Shown in pieces: positions 37,506-50,800 of a stretch of 64,000 bases of DNA. The notes under the pieces were generated by a model. It saw only the letters and a program-made list of their open reading frames with translations, searched no databases and had not been told where the DNA came from. The stretch comes from Chaetorhynchus papuensis (taxonomy: Eukaryota > Chordata > Aves > Passeriformes > Rhipiduridae), in contig VWYX01000284.1 in the NCBI GenBank assembly GCA_013396525.1, positions 682,001 through 746,000 on the forward strand, written 5' to 3'. Within the stretch, counting starts at the first letter, position 1; each line of letters begins with the position of its first letter. The position numbers were made by a program, and so were the translations under genes.

Positions 37506-40500
37506 TTTTTTTTTTCTTCTAACTGCATGAATAATAATCCCAGGAAAGTTGGGGTTTTTCAGCTGTCTTTGGTGCTTCTGTCACTGTAACTGATTTTCTC
37601 TGAACTTTTGGTTTTCAAGCCTCAAAAACATTTTGATCTACAAATGAACTTTCTGTGACTCAATGATATGTGTGTATTAAGTCATGCTTTTGAAGAACAT
37701 GACTGAAGAATTGTGTCTTTGTTTATAGAAGCTGCTTTCTTGAGGGTGCTAATTGACAAATACACAACATTTGAGGGATTTAAGTGACTTTTTGGTGTCA
37801 GCTATACTCAATCTCATGTTTCTAATCAGGATATTAATATAATCATGTATTCTTACTCTGTTTTGAAAACTGAACTCCAAAAGCTCTTGGAGTTGCTTGG
37901 AGTTGCCTACTGCCGAGTTAAAATTTATCATGATTATTTCCAAAAGCAGCTTCCCAGTTTGTAGCTGTGTTGATAAACAGAGACATAAACCTTTCAGTGT
38001 ACATTTCTCTACGTGTATGTGCTCAGACCAGAGTTATTGAGATAGGATTTTTGGATGCTCTATAAAAAGACACATTGAGAAATTCTTAATGGGGGCTATG
38101 AAGATGAAAGGAAGCATTTTATTCCTGATGAAATGAGGTAAAGAAACCTTAATCTTCAGAATTTATATTTATACCCTGTATTTTTTAGGATCTGCCTAAG
38201 CTTGTCAGAATATGCTAATGAGAAGCCTCTCTGATGTTAATTATCTCATCTGCTGTAACGTTCAATGTCCCAATTAGATCAATGTGACATTTATGTTGTT
38301 CTCCTAGATGACTAATAAATATTGCATGTTGGAAAAAATACAGGGTAGAGGTGGGAAGGCTGGTTATTGCAAGCTGTGTTTTCCTGATTCTGTATTGCCT
38401 CCCATTTTGGAGTTGCACAATAAAAATAGCTGCGGTCTGTACCTCACCTGTCAGCTCACCTCTCCCACAGTTTACTCATGTAGTAGTTCTTTGATCCATG
38501 CAGAAGTATTCCAGGTTCCCTATAGCCATGTACAGTGCTGTTGTGCAAACTTGTGTGAAACCAAGGTAAATCCTGCTCTGTGCCTTCAGTTCTGCCAGCC
38601 AGTAATTACAGTAAATGTGTTAGATTTAGTGGATCCATGGCTTTTCGTGAAAGTAACCATTCATATGGTTCACTTTGGCATGGCAATTTGTAGAAACAGA
38701 CACAAGGGTTATTTGTAAGAAGTTAATGTCAGGGAAGTAACAGATTTTGAAGGCAGTGTCTTGGGTGCTGGGCGCTATTTTTTTGGCTCAAATAATTTTT
38801 TTTATATTATAAGTTTATAATTACACTTTAATTTTTAACAGGCCATGTTTTCAGCCTAACAAAGGAAAAAAAATGCATTAGGATGTCATAGCCTTCTCAT
38901 TGAGAGGTTTTTTTTCCCCCAGATATTTTTGTAAACCTCCCTTCTTTAATTTCTGTTTTGTTATGCTTCTTAGAGGTCCTGTAGCCAGCCATTCCTCAGA
39001 TGCCAAGAGGCTGAGGGCACTGTGCAGTGGCAGTGTCATGGCTTAAATGTGCAACACTAATGCTCAGGTTGGTAGACTCTTGGTCTGTGGTAAATCTGCA
39101 GCCATTCTCTTCAGGTACAAAAAGCTGACTATAATCACAACTCCTTTTTTCTGTTTCTCATTCGGATTATGTGTGTGTCCAGCTTTTATAGGGGTGTGCA
39201 GCAGCCAGTTTCATAATTCTGGCACTATTTTCCTTGGCTATGGTCAGAAAGCAAGATATTCTCTGGTGCTTTTTTTATGCTGAGCTGTACCCAGCTCAAC
39301 AAAGTGATGTAGCCAGTTAACTGTAGCTTTGCAGTGGTTTCTACACTGCACTGAGCTATGGTGGGTGTTTCACTGCCAGTGCATAACTTAAACACAGATA
39401 CTCACTGAGGAATGCCCAGTGGGAACTTTTCCCACTTGCAGAAAGTGGCAAAAGTTAAAATTTGTTATTTCCATGGTGAGTTTCATCTCCTTTTATCTTC
39501 TCTCAAATTTGTTAATCTCTTAGTCCTAGAACAATATTTCTTTCTCAAGTGTTTGTAGCTCATCTTGGCTTCCTATAATCTACAAGTTTCATTGTCTTGC
39601 TACCTACCTCCTTCCCCATGACCATTAATGAAACAAGATGGGACCTGCTGCTGGTCCCTTTGCCATCCCAGCATGTGCTATGTGCCAAGAGCTTTGAACA
39701 AAAGAGCAGCCATTCGAGGGCTGACCTTTGGAATCCCAAGTCAGTTCTTAACATGGTACTTTTAAATGTCCTTAAAAAAAAAAAAATTAGCAACTTCAGT
39801 AAGGGGAACTTCTTAGGCCCTTGGGGCCTTGGGCTTCCAGCTGTTGCTGAAATTTTACTGCTTTTGTCTTTTGTACCTCAAGGCTTGAGATAACATTTGT
39901 TCAGTTTAGTACCATCATCCATGAAAACCACTGTAAATACTAAAATCCCTAAGCACCAAAAACATTGGAAGTGTAAAATAAAAGCTGGAAAATAAATCTA
40001 GATGGTTTTGATCATGTGAAATTGCACAAATCTAAATGAAAGCATATTGATTTTAGTTTCTGTAGGTTGTTGGTGCTTAATTCTGTGTGAACATGATTGT
40101 GAAAGCAGTTAGGCTGACAGGAGACTGGTGGCTTTGGTTTAGAACACTGGATGCTCAAATTTTATCCTGCTGACCTGCTGGATCATTTCATCGTGTGTTG
40201 GGGGATTTCAGCCTTCTTCAGAGGAGAAGGAAAAAAACATATCAAAACAAACCTCATAAAATCTGTGTGTTATTTTATTATTACTCATATATCATTTGGA
40301 GATGGTACCAATTTATTTTGGATTGCTTAAATTAATTAGAAAAGGATTTAAGTTAAATAATTTTCAATCTGAAGTAAGAGTGCATATGTAAGAAACTGCT
40401 GGGTGAAATAGCCACTTTTAATTTTAGTCATTCAAGTATGTGTGTGTACAAATTTATGTGATTATCCGCTCTTTTCTTTCCCCCAAGATATTTGAAGCAA

Positions 40501-40611
40501 GTTCTTGTGAGTCCCTACCCCCTTTTCCAGTTCTGTCAGGTTCATTATTGCAAAGATTATTATCCTATTCAAGACTGACTAATGTCTTTTCCTCTTGTCT
40601 AAGCTGATAGT
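37506..40611. other. Intergenic, no gene seen
   Basis: No supported gene. A 136-codon frame at 38308-38718 is unrecognised and cysteine-rich without a domain pattern; I judge it chance. Confidence 0.5.
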
Positions 40612-40671
40612 CACATATATATAATATGTATATATATATATAACATATATAATGTGTATATATATATATGT
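40612..40671. repeat. Imperfect (TA)n microsatellite
   Basis: Degenerate TA-rich repeat with interspersed 'aacatatataatgtgt' units. Confidence 0.9.
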
Positions 40672-41114
40672 AAAAGTATATCCTTGTTAATGAGTGTATG
40701 CATTCAATTTTCTATTGTTTTGCAAATGTATTGCCATTTTTTCCCAGAAAAAGGGACAGGATAAATGCAAGTGGATTGGAGTAACTGTCTCAGATCATAT
40801 GCCCAGTTGTTCTCTGTCATTTTGTCCTGATGCAAAAGTAGTCCATGATTTTGTAATTTGAACTGTCATCATCTATGATATGCATACAAAAGCTGATGTG
40901 AAATTGCCTTTATTACCTTAATTTTTTTTTATTTTCTGAACTTGCGAGTGCTTGAATTTGCAAGTTAAGCATTTTTATCTTAACTGTTTTGCATGTAATA
41001 AATTGTTTCCTCCAGCTATAACCAAGGCTTTCACAAACTGATAGAGTCAACAATGTAGTGCATGTAGTTGCCAACTACACTAAATTTTTAAGCATCTTCT
41101 TTTTTGCTTTACAG

Positions 41115-41246
41115 GTTTGTCTGAGGATGCAGCAGAGGAAACATAAAGCCAGGAACTCTGAAGACAACCCTCAGGAGAAATTTCTCTCTGATGCCAGATA
41201 CATTTATACAGCAGTACCAATCCATTTTACTCAGTACGGATTTTAG
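41115..41246 (+). CDS. Candidate 3'-terminal coding exon, gene unknown
   Basis: A good splice acceptor (a pyrimidine-rich stretch ending 'tttttttgctttacag') ends at 41114. It is followed by 43 open codons whose composition looks like a protein tail. The tail begins with a basic stretch ('RMQQRKHKA'), continues through 'EDNPQEKFLSDARYIYTAV' and stops at 41244-41246. About 535 bases further on is an AATAAA poly-A signal (41781-41786). Together these resemble a terminal exon with its 3' UTR. I do not recognise the sequence and found no matching upstream exon in the window, so the donor exon would have to be unidentified here or before base 1. A non-coding transcript exon or chance remains likely. 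Confidence 0.25.
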   Translation, partial: VCLRMQQRKHKARNSEDNPQEKFLSDARYIYTAVPIHFTQYGF

Positions 41247-41780
41247 CTTCCAGAAGGAGAGGACTGTACTAATTTATATGAAAACAAAAAAGTCCCACTC
41301 TAATAATTTGGTTGAGTCTCCCTGCCAACTGCTATCATCCTTTATGTGAGCAAAGTTTAAGCACTTACCCAACTGTGGTAGGGGTGTTGTGTTGTGTTTT
41401 GTGATATATCATCCCTTTCTAAGGATTCAGTTGATTGATCAAAGACTGTTTATACATAGTTAAAAGCAACCTTTGTTTCAGGATATGTTTTGTCCTTTTA
41501 AAAAAGATATTCTGAACTGCACCTCCCTTTGAGATTGTATTAACATTTGTTATATCACAGTTTTGACAAAAGATAACTATCTTATTTCCTCCTGTACTAA
41601 CATTCACGATTCCAGACAGCTGAATTCACCACCAGGAGAAAAACTGGTAATCCATCAACTCTTTTCCCCCCTCTCTCATTGCTTACACAGACTCCTGCTC
41701 TCTAGAGATATAGAGTAAAATATGGTTACTGGACATAAAGGGCAAACCCTTTTGCCATTAACTATGTCGCTATGAATGGG

Positions 41781-41786
41781 AATAAA
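41781..41786 (+). terminator. AATAAA poly-A signal candidate
   Basis: A perfect AATAAA hexamer downstream of the candidate terminal exon at 41115-41246. A GT-rich downstream element is not obvious, and such hexamers are common in AT-rich DNA. Confidence 0.25.
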
Positions 41787-41805
41787 GTTTACACTGTAAG
41801 TACCT

Positions 41806-44800
41806 TGAGCACACCAACACATGGATCTTTTTATGGTTACCTGTGATTTCTGCTTTTCTTGTCAATCAGTCTGTTCTAGTTATGGGTAAGATTTTCAAAA
41901 CTAACTAACAATTTTTGAGTGCCTTAATTTTTATTAATCCAGCTGGAGGGTGCTTTGAGTGTTGTGTATTTAGAAAGTGCTGAGTATTCACCTTCTGAAG
42001 GTAAGGCCTATGCAAGATGCCTGAAATGCACCCAACTGAGGCAAACTTTGAGAGGACCTGGGCCTAGAGTTTGGAAGAGTCAGGTTCATGTCTGGGTTTC
42101 TGGGAGTGAATTGAGATATAACTAAAATACACTTGGAACTAGAAATAACTCAGACCAAGTTATGGTCAAGTATAAACAGGCATTTGAACAAGGCCTCTCC
42201 TGGCTGTTGCTAGTTCATACCAAAATGTAAGTTGCAGTCTCTTGGATGGCAGATACAAAATGCACTGATAGCCGCAGTTTAGTCTGTGGTACGTGCAATT
42301 GCATGAGCCATCTCCACATCCCACACTCCCGGTGGTTTCCTCAACAGGGGTTCACCAGCTCCTGTTCTAGCTGTAGTAAAGGTCCCTCCAACTCACTTTT
42401 GTGCTGTTTCAGAAGAGGTTTTAACAGTTGCTGTGGTCAGTGCTAGCTGGATCTGTGGAAAATATGGAGACATTATTTTTCAGAATATCTTAAGCCATCA
42501 ACCCTCATCATCTCCGTATCTACTTTCGACTTCCTTGCATCCACCCCTAAAACAAAACCAGCTTTGCACAACTTGTGCATCTGCTGCTTAACCCTCTGGT
42601 CCTACTCTGACTCAGTACACAATGTAACTGTTTCAAGAAGCCTTTTTCAACATGTTAGCTATTAAATAGAGCTCAGTAGCCAAGGAACTGGGTAAAGCCT
42701 CTGATACCTCTAGGGCTGAAGTGAGCTGTAACTCCCAACAAAAATTACTCTGTCCCCCAGGAGACCTCAGATTTATCTACAAGTTGTGGGGCCAGAAATC
42801 TTACTTCTTTCCCAGGAAAGAAAAATCCTACCCCCTGCTTGTTATGGAGTGATTCTGCTGTCTGAGTTTTCTTCACTCTGATCCCTCCCCTGTGGTTTTT
42901 GTCAGGAGGGTGGTATCCAACCCATTGTCAAGGTACCCTGCTGCGCTGTGAAAATTACACAATAAAATAATCTCCTATAGTCTCTGTACACACCTCAGTG
43001 GCCAAAGAAAATCCATGGAGAACTAATCAATTACTGTAGCTATTAGGCTTAAACGTCAACTATAGATCTCAAATCTTCTTTTGTCCTCTTGTCAGCAGCT
43101 ACTAGGGAATCTAGAAAAATCAAGCACAGTTACTACAGAAAGCCTGTACCATAACGGTGGAGAATGCTGGACCAAAGAATCCTAAACTGTAGGCATATAA
43201 TATATCTGGAAAGTACACTGCTGTGAGACTTCTGTGAAATATATTACTCCATCATGATTCCCATTATTGAATGTGATCCCAGTGCTCAGAGCTGCCTGGC
43301 TTCGTTGGGACTTGAGGGTAAATGGCAAGTAGGCACTCAGGTCAATTATATCATCCACTCTTATTTAAGTTATTTTCTGTCATTTTAAGATGTAATGCTC
43401 AGAAGCACTCTTATTTGCCTTTTCTGCTCCATGCTTTGCAAAATAAGGTCTCATGAGAATAGTTTTACAGAAATGAGAAAATATACTGGTAATAAAGGGA
43501 GGGGGGAAAAGGAAGAAAAAGGTAGAACTGTCTATAGTAGCAAAGTATGACCTCTTTGTATAATGTGCTAAATTGCAGTATTTGATAGTATCATCAAGAT
43601 TTAAAAGTTGCATTGAATAAAAATTACTTAGTTTCCCCCAATGCCAAATAGTCCATCTAATTCAGAGGAAGGAAGTAATTGAAATGTAGTCATTTATGCA
43701 GCAGCCTAAGAGGAAATATTGTAAAGTAATTCTTAGCAGTTCTCAAATGTAGTTTGAATTTTTAAGAAAGTTCTTTTTGGCTGGAAAGAAATCAGGCCAG
43801 TTACAGGAAGTTTGGAAGCTAGAGAGGTGTAAGGAATGTAAGGAAACATTGCTAGTTTGGGGGGACCATGTGTTTGGTTCTCATCAGTGATTCTTCTGAG
43901 GCTGAGAGAGGCACTGGTGGCCAGTCAGACTGTTCTGAACAGGATTTTAGAGTAATGCCTGGTCAGCTCTTCTGGTCAGCTTAAGTATGCAGCCTATGCA
44001 CATTTAGCTATTTGAGTAGGATTTTATATGGTTAAGTGGCTCACAGACTAAAATCAATTTTAAATGACAATTTTATTGGAAAAAAATCTAAAAGGAATTT
44101 TGTGATGTTTTGAAAATAACGCTGTGAGTCATGGCGTCTTTATTATCTAGAATTCTGAAATACATTTTCTAAAATAAGTCCTAACATAAAGTTATATATT
44201 CTTCTGTTAAACAGGTAACTACTTCTAAAGTTTATTTTCTTGGTAGAATTTTATTTTCAGAATGTTATTGTCCAATGGCTTTTCTTTAATTTTGTTTTTC
44301 TGCCGTTGCATTTTAGAAAAACAGATTTAAACAATTACTACTCTGATGACCAAAGTCTGGAGGTCTGGACGCTGCTCATCTTTTGGGCTTTGTACACAAT
44401 GCTGAGTTCAAACTAAGACTGTGGTTTCCAGCCCCAGATTCATTCTTCTGTCCAACTATTATTCAACTGTGACACAGAAAAACAACATTTCTCTACTTTC
44501 AAGGGGTTGGGCTTGCTTTATAATGTTTTGTTATTTTCTCTTCTCGAGCATTTACTGTACAGAGAGAATTAGAGATAAGTTTCAATATTCTTGTATTGCT
44601 TATAAAGAGTAATTTACTGCCATAAACTGAAATTTGTTGAGCAGAGGTTGTATTTCTATGTGAAGTTCTTCCAGCATTGGGAAAAAAAAAAAAAAAATAC
44701 AGGGTATGCATCATATTGAGTAAGTATCTTTCCTTCTTATCAGAATCTTCTGTTTATAAATAATCTGTTAAAAAAAAAAAACTGTTGCAAAAATATTGTA

Positions 44801-47800
44801 AAATATATGACATACTCCTGAAACCAAGCTTCTGTATGACTTCTTCATTTGAAATTAACTGTGAGTTTCCCACAGCTCTGTTTGCTGTCACCCCTTCACG
44901 TCTCGTTGCTTTCTTCCTTTACTCCTTTATAGCATAAGGTTGCTCCAGTGTTTATGTGGTATCTTCATGTGATGTTGGCAGGTGACTCTGGCTCCTTTGC
45001 AGCTCAAAGGTAAAATTTGAACAGCATTATGCTGCTTCATGAGCCTTGATCCTGTCGAGGGGACATGCCCGTGGGGCCAGGCTTATAATTAACAAAATTC
45101 ACCCAAGCTGGAAGTGGTTATGAATGCATTGTTTCAATGAGAATTTATCCTAATACTCTAGTAGACCAAGTTCAACACAAGTTTGTTATTTATATAAACA
45201 CGGAAAAAATTTGCTTGTTTTAGAGTCTTGAACTTCCTCTCTATTTTTTGGTCCCCTGTCTTGTAAATTCTTATAACAGTCAATAGTATTAGGAATGGTT
45301 ATTTCTGTCCTCCTTTGCAAGACAGCTGGTTTTTGCTGCATAGAAGCTGCTAACCTGGAGGAATGTGCTTTTTCCAGGAGACCAGCAGATCACAGCAGAG
45401 ATACTTAGCACTTCTGTTTGCATTAAATGTATGGCAAGTGATGTAGTTAATTATGGAATGCAAGCATAACCCAGCTAATTGAATTGACCTGGTCTTCTTT
45501 GACAAGGTGTCCTGACTGCTCCATCTTTACATCTGCCATATCAAGGAGTATGAACAAATGCAGCATGAACATAGATTTAAATAAGTATAGTTGTTATTTT
45601 AACAATTGTGGTATTTTTTATGTTGTGGTATTTTGTTATTGTGGTATTTTTCAAGAGTTTCATGTTGTTAAAATCAGGAAAGGGACTAAAATACCGATTT
45701 ATTTTCATGTGCAGTTATTGTAGGTTGATGTTTCTTTTGCATGCATTGCTATGTGCTTGGATTTACTGTGTCTGTAAGAGGCATTCATGCTTGCAGATGA
45801 ACCTGCTGTGTTGAGGATTTCCTTATCCATTCTTGTGCTTTAAATGAGAGGATTGAGCAAAATCCTGCTTATGTATCAGGTAAAAAATTGTGAAAGTAAG
45901 CAGAAGCCCTGGAAGAGATCCCCACCCTGAGGCTACACCATGTAAATTGATGTTAACTCTGATGGGAGTGTTTCCCATTTGATACAGCATCAATGTATCG
46001 TTCATTTGTTTGCTAGCACCACTTCAACACTACACTGTCATCATATAGCACCAATTTAGCACTACACTTCATCATAAAAAATGTTCCTTTGGGAAATCAT
46101 TTTTTGCAAAACCAGTTAGTGCTCTAGAACTGTGTGATAACAGCGTTTGATAAGACATTTTCATTCGTCTTTATAAGCAGAATAGAGACTTGGAGTGCTT
46201 CCTAAGTGGGAATGATCAATGGCAATCATAGCTTGCCCTCCACCACAGCTCCAGCAGACTGACAGTATATTCAGCTGCAGAAACAAGATAAAAGCTGTTC
46301 CAATGGTGTAAGCTGCTGCCTGACCTGAAATCTTGAAGGCAGGTCAGCCATCCTGAATCATTACTGTAACCTGATTAGAGGCCCAAATCTACTTTTGATA
46401 AATTTAAGTGAGTATTTTGCCATTGATTTTGACAGGACAGCATCCATAGTCTTCTACTGGGGGATGCATGTCAAAATAAGATTACATATGAGCTCCATTG
46501 AACTCCTAGTTAGATGATATAATAAATTATGAGGGTCTCTCCAAAAGGTACTATTCCCAAAATACAATATGTGTGAGGCTCACCTAGTGGATATTCATTA
46601 AACAGCTGCCACACTGCACCCTAGAAGTGATTGCTTCTCCGCAGAGAGTGATGCTGCATGTGAAATAGGCCCTTGCAAAATAAAACCCCAGAGCATTTTA
46701 TTCATGTTACTTCAGCCACTTATAGATGAAGTCACTCTTAGGATGATGATAGCAGCTTTTCAACAATCACAGCAACACTATTAAATAGTTCAGGAAATCA
46801 AGCAATGAACACCATGCTCTGCCTCTGCTCCTCAACCAAGAGAATGTGGAAAGAAAGCATTCCAGGACACATTGTATTAAGAAGAATGAACTGACTTAAG
46901 CTGACATTTGATCAGCACAAATCTTGGCCCTCTGTCTTTTAAAAAGTTGTGATGGTTTCTCTAAATTGATGTTGTTATTACAATTACTATTTCCTGAATT
47001 TCACATACTGTTTAAAAATTGGAAGCTCCAGTGTCCTCTAATTATACTGAGACATTTTATCATTGTTAGTGAATGTAGCACAGGTGCTATTCTTAGACAA
47101 GCTTAGGAACCAGCAAGGGTTTTGATCCAAGGATGACTTAGACCAGTCCTCCTTGCTTTGCGAAATCTGATGAGACCATATTGCAAAGTTTACAGCCTCT
47201 TTGAGAAATAAAAGAGTTTTTATTCTATTGATTTTAATACTTCATTCATTTTAAAGGATAGATCAGTCCCACAGCATCTTGGAAGGGTTAGAGAATATAT
47301 GAAAAAGTTGGTCTGTAACAGATGATATTCCAATTCATTATGAAGCAAGCAGTCAGTAATTAATAGTTACTTCAAATGCTCACAATATTTTATAATCATG
47401 GTTGGATTCAATTACAAGAGACATAAAAGGGGATTATTGTACTTTTTTTTTCCCCTGATGGCATAATGAAGTCAAGATCCATAAATATTGGAGAACAGTC
47501 AAGTTACTGCACATATAACAGGAATGGCTTTTTTCAGATGCCTGGATGTGTAGTGTCTTCCTTCCATTTGAGCAGTGACTGAGCCTATGAACTTGTCAGA
47601 ATACAGCTTGGTTAATATGGTGTGATTGCTTCTGATCCAGTAGAAACAAAGAGAATTTCTGTTGGCAGTGTATCTGAATGCCCTGTTCAGCATTAACTGG
47701 ATATTTCATGGTGGTACAACATGATTCTTTTGTCATGACACTGGACTGACTATTTCAGGGTGCAAGTCTCAAAAGCAGTCAGGAGGAATGTGACTTGTGA

Positions 47801-50800
47801 GGGGAGCATTTCCCCCATTGTTCTGGGCAACAACATTTCAAATTTAGGGGTTTGTCCCTTCTGGCTGCTACTTAGAAGGCCTGGAAGGAGGAAGAGGAGA
47901 CCCAAAGAGCTGGATTCCCAGAAGAATCGTGTCCAAGTGCTCCCATGACAGCTGCTACAGACAAATTGTGTTTTTTCCCTATTTTTGTCTCTTCTTTTAT
48001 AAAAAAGTCATTCCACGTTTAACATTTATTAGCCCATCTCATGGGGAGAGGAGACTTTCCTTCGCTTTTAGTCCTTCTTCTCATCACCTGCTTTTTTGTA
48101 GGTAGCAGTCAACTCTTGCAATCCTGTCATTCATTTCTTTTTCCTTTTGCATTTTTTCCTACCAAATTCCACTGACTGTAAATTGATGACTTTGCCCAGC
48201 AGCCACTTTGTAGGTGTGTTTTAAAAATCCTGAAAGAAGGAAAATTTGCAGCAAACTGTGTGTTTTGGTTAAACTTTTGAAATACAATGTATCTATTCTT
48301 CTCTGGGATGAATAACATTGCTTTCACCATCAGGAAAATAATGAATGGAAAACCAAATGTGCACTAAAGGAGCTGATGCTTTTTTTTAAAGGGCTACTGC
48401 CCAAGTATGTCATCCAATGGAGGAAAGTTGGTAGCTGCATTGTTTTTTGTACGACAGCTACCCAGACGGTGATGTGATACCTTTTATTGGGCTAACCAAA
48501 GTTAAAATTAGAACTGAGCAAATAAATCCCAATGACTAACAGAGCTTCATGTGTTTAACCTTTCTTGCTGCTCACCAAGATCAACTTTTTCAAGCCTAGC
48601 CACTGGTTTTTGGCTTCCAACTTCCAGAACGCTGAGAGATGCTAAGCCTGGTGAGCTTCCTACCTTCAGCTTGACAGTTTGATCATGCAAAAATACAGTC
48701 TGGTCCTACTTGTTCAGGATCATTGCACTGGCCAGAAAAACAACTTCTGCAAATGCTCTTCCACTTCATTGTCATTTAGAGATACCCAGAACACAAATCT
48801 GAACCCTGAAGTATTTAGCTGAATTAGGCTTATTAGATCCCAAACCAGTGGGCATGTCCATACCTTGGGGGCTGAGCTATGAAGTGGGTTCAGGCATTTA
48901 CCTGTGTATTTGTTTACTTGGATTGCTGCTGTAGAGTAGGCGGAGGCTTTGTCATAACATTTATGGATATCCACATGCACTGTGACCTTTTGTATAGGGG
49001 TTCCTTACCAAATCATTTCCAGGCTGACTTCTGATTTTAAATTCATTTGTCTCTTTCTGGTGATTGTCCTCACTACTGCAAATTTTTATTCACCAAGTTT
49101 AAAGACAAATTATTCTTTCTTCATATCACATTTCCTCCTGGCTACTCATCCTTCAAAACTGGTTGTGCACAACTGCAAGCAGAGAGAGCAGCCCAGCAGA
49201 GGTAAGTGGGTGAAACCTTCCAGAAATAGCAAAGTTGTATAACTCTCCCTGATTCACCATCCCGTGGGTGTGGCAGAACAGCTCCCAAAATGGTAAACTT
49301 ACTCACCAATGTGGCCAGGGGACATTTTTGTTCAGGAAAAACCCCAGCCATAGGGTATAAGCAAAAGGAGCACCCTTCTCCTTAGTTTTTTGTGCCTACT
49401 TCATCATTGCTCGAGGCTAGACTGTTAGTCATGTGGTTTCTGAGGTGAACAGATTGTGGGTTTTATTCTCAGCTAGGACAAACCAAATCTGGGTTCGGTC
49501 AAGGCTCAGAAAGTGTCCCTGTGCAGCCCCAGAGCTGTGCAGTAGCCCCTTTTCCCCTTCCCCACCTATGCACAGGCTCCTCTGTGCTCCTGAATAGAGC
49601 AGAAATGGGAATGCTCAGTTTTACTCCTCAAGGGTAAATCTCCTGCTCCAGCACACAACCCCAGCAGAGGCTGTGAGAGCTTCCCTTAAAGCTCATCACA
49701 GATTCCTCCAGCTCTGTGCCTTCACGTGGTCCATGTCAGAGATGTGTTCTGGCTCCCCTTTATGTACTTGCCCCCTGTTGTAAACTACAGCACTGAGTGG
49801 TGCTTAGCAAATACGCTGGTATTGGAGATTTCTGCCTCTCCTTACAGTTTTCCACACCTCTCGTCATCTTTACTGTGTGCCTATGGGAATATTGTAGTGT
49901 TACTGTACCACACTCTGTTAGGCCTGGGTCAGTCCCTGTCCTTTCCCTTGCTAAGGCCTGCATTATCAAAACTAACCGATAATTTTTTGGTTTGCACTCA
50001 TTTTTTAATTAAACTTGAGGCCTGTGGCTCAGTGTGGAAACCCAGAAAATGAGACTCCATATCTGGAGAAATTGGTTGTGGGAGAATAGAGCCATTGTTT
50101 GGCTGCTCCCATGCTCATACCTTTGCAATCTGGCTGGATCCTGCCAGCTGTAAAAAAAATACTTAGTTTGCATTACTCCTCTTCTAGGACAAAACAAAAT
50201 ATAGTTTTCAGAGCCATCTTTTCTGCCTGATTCTTCTAGTCTACATCATGTAAATTCAAACTGTCTTGCCTTAATCTTTCTTTGCACTTGGGCCAGCAGC
50301 TGAAAGCCTGTGAAAGCATGTGCATTTTATCCTCTGTGTGCTCTGCAGAAACAGCTTTACAAACCACAAGGACTATTTTAAATTAAATGGCCATTTTTTG
50401 AAATCCTATCATTACAAAGCTGAGGCTTGATTGTGGTCCTCAGTGTGCTTCATGGCAGCAAAATTCCTTCATTTTGGGAAATGTGCTGTCTATTGATTCA
50501 GCTGGAGTAGATCCAAAAGCAAAGCATGCAACTGTTGTGAGTGCTGGCTAGTGCTCACAATATTACTTTCTCTAATAGATGGCCTGTATTGTCATTTTGT
50601 GAAATGCTTAAATGTCAAGTCATCATCATTTGGATCGTAAGGTTGATTTTTTTAAAATACAGATGCACAGAAATGGTCTTTTAAAGAAGTCCAGTTGTTT
50701 TCATTACTGCTGGCACAGCAGAACTGAAAGCAGCTCTACTGTGGGACAGAGAAACCCTCAATTCTGTAATTTGTTATTTGATATTTTCATTCTTCATAGG

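Noticed and set aside
38308..38718. 136-codon cysteine-containing frame
   Set aside because: Cysteine spacing fits no family I know, there is no signal peptide, and it has no convincing splice flanks.
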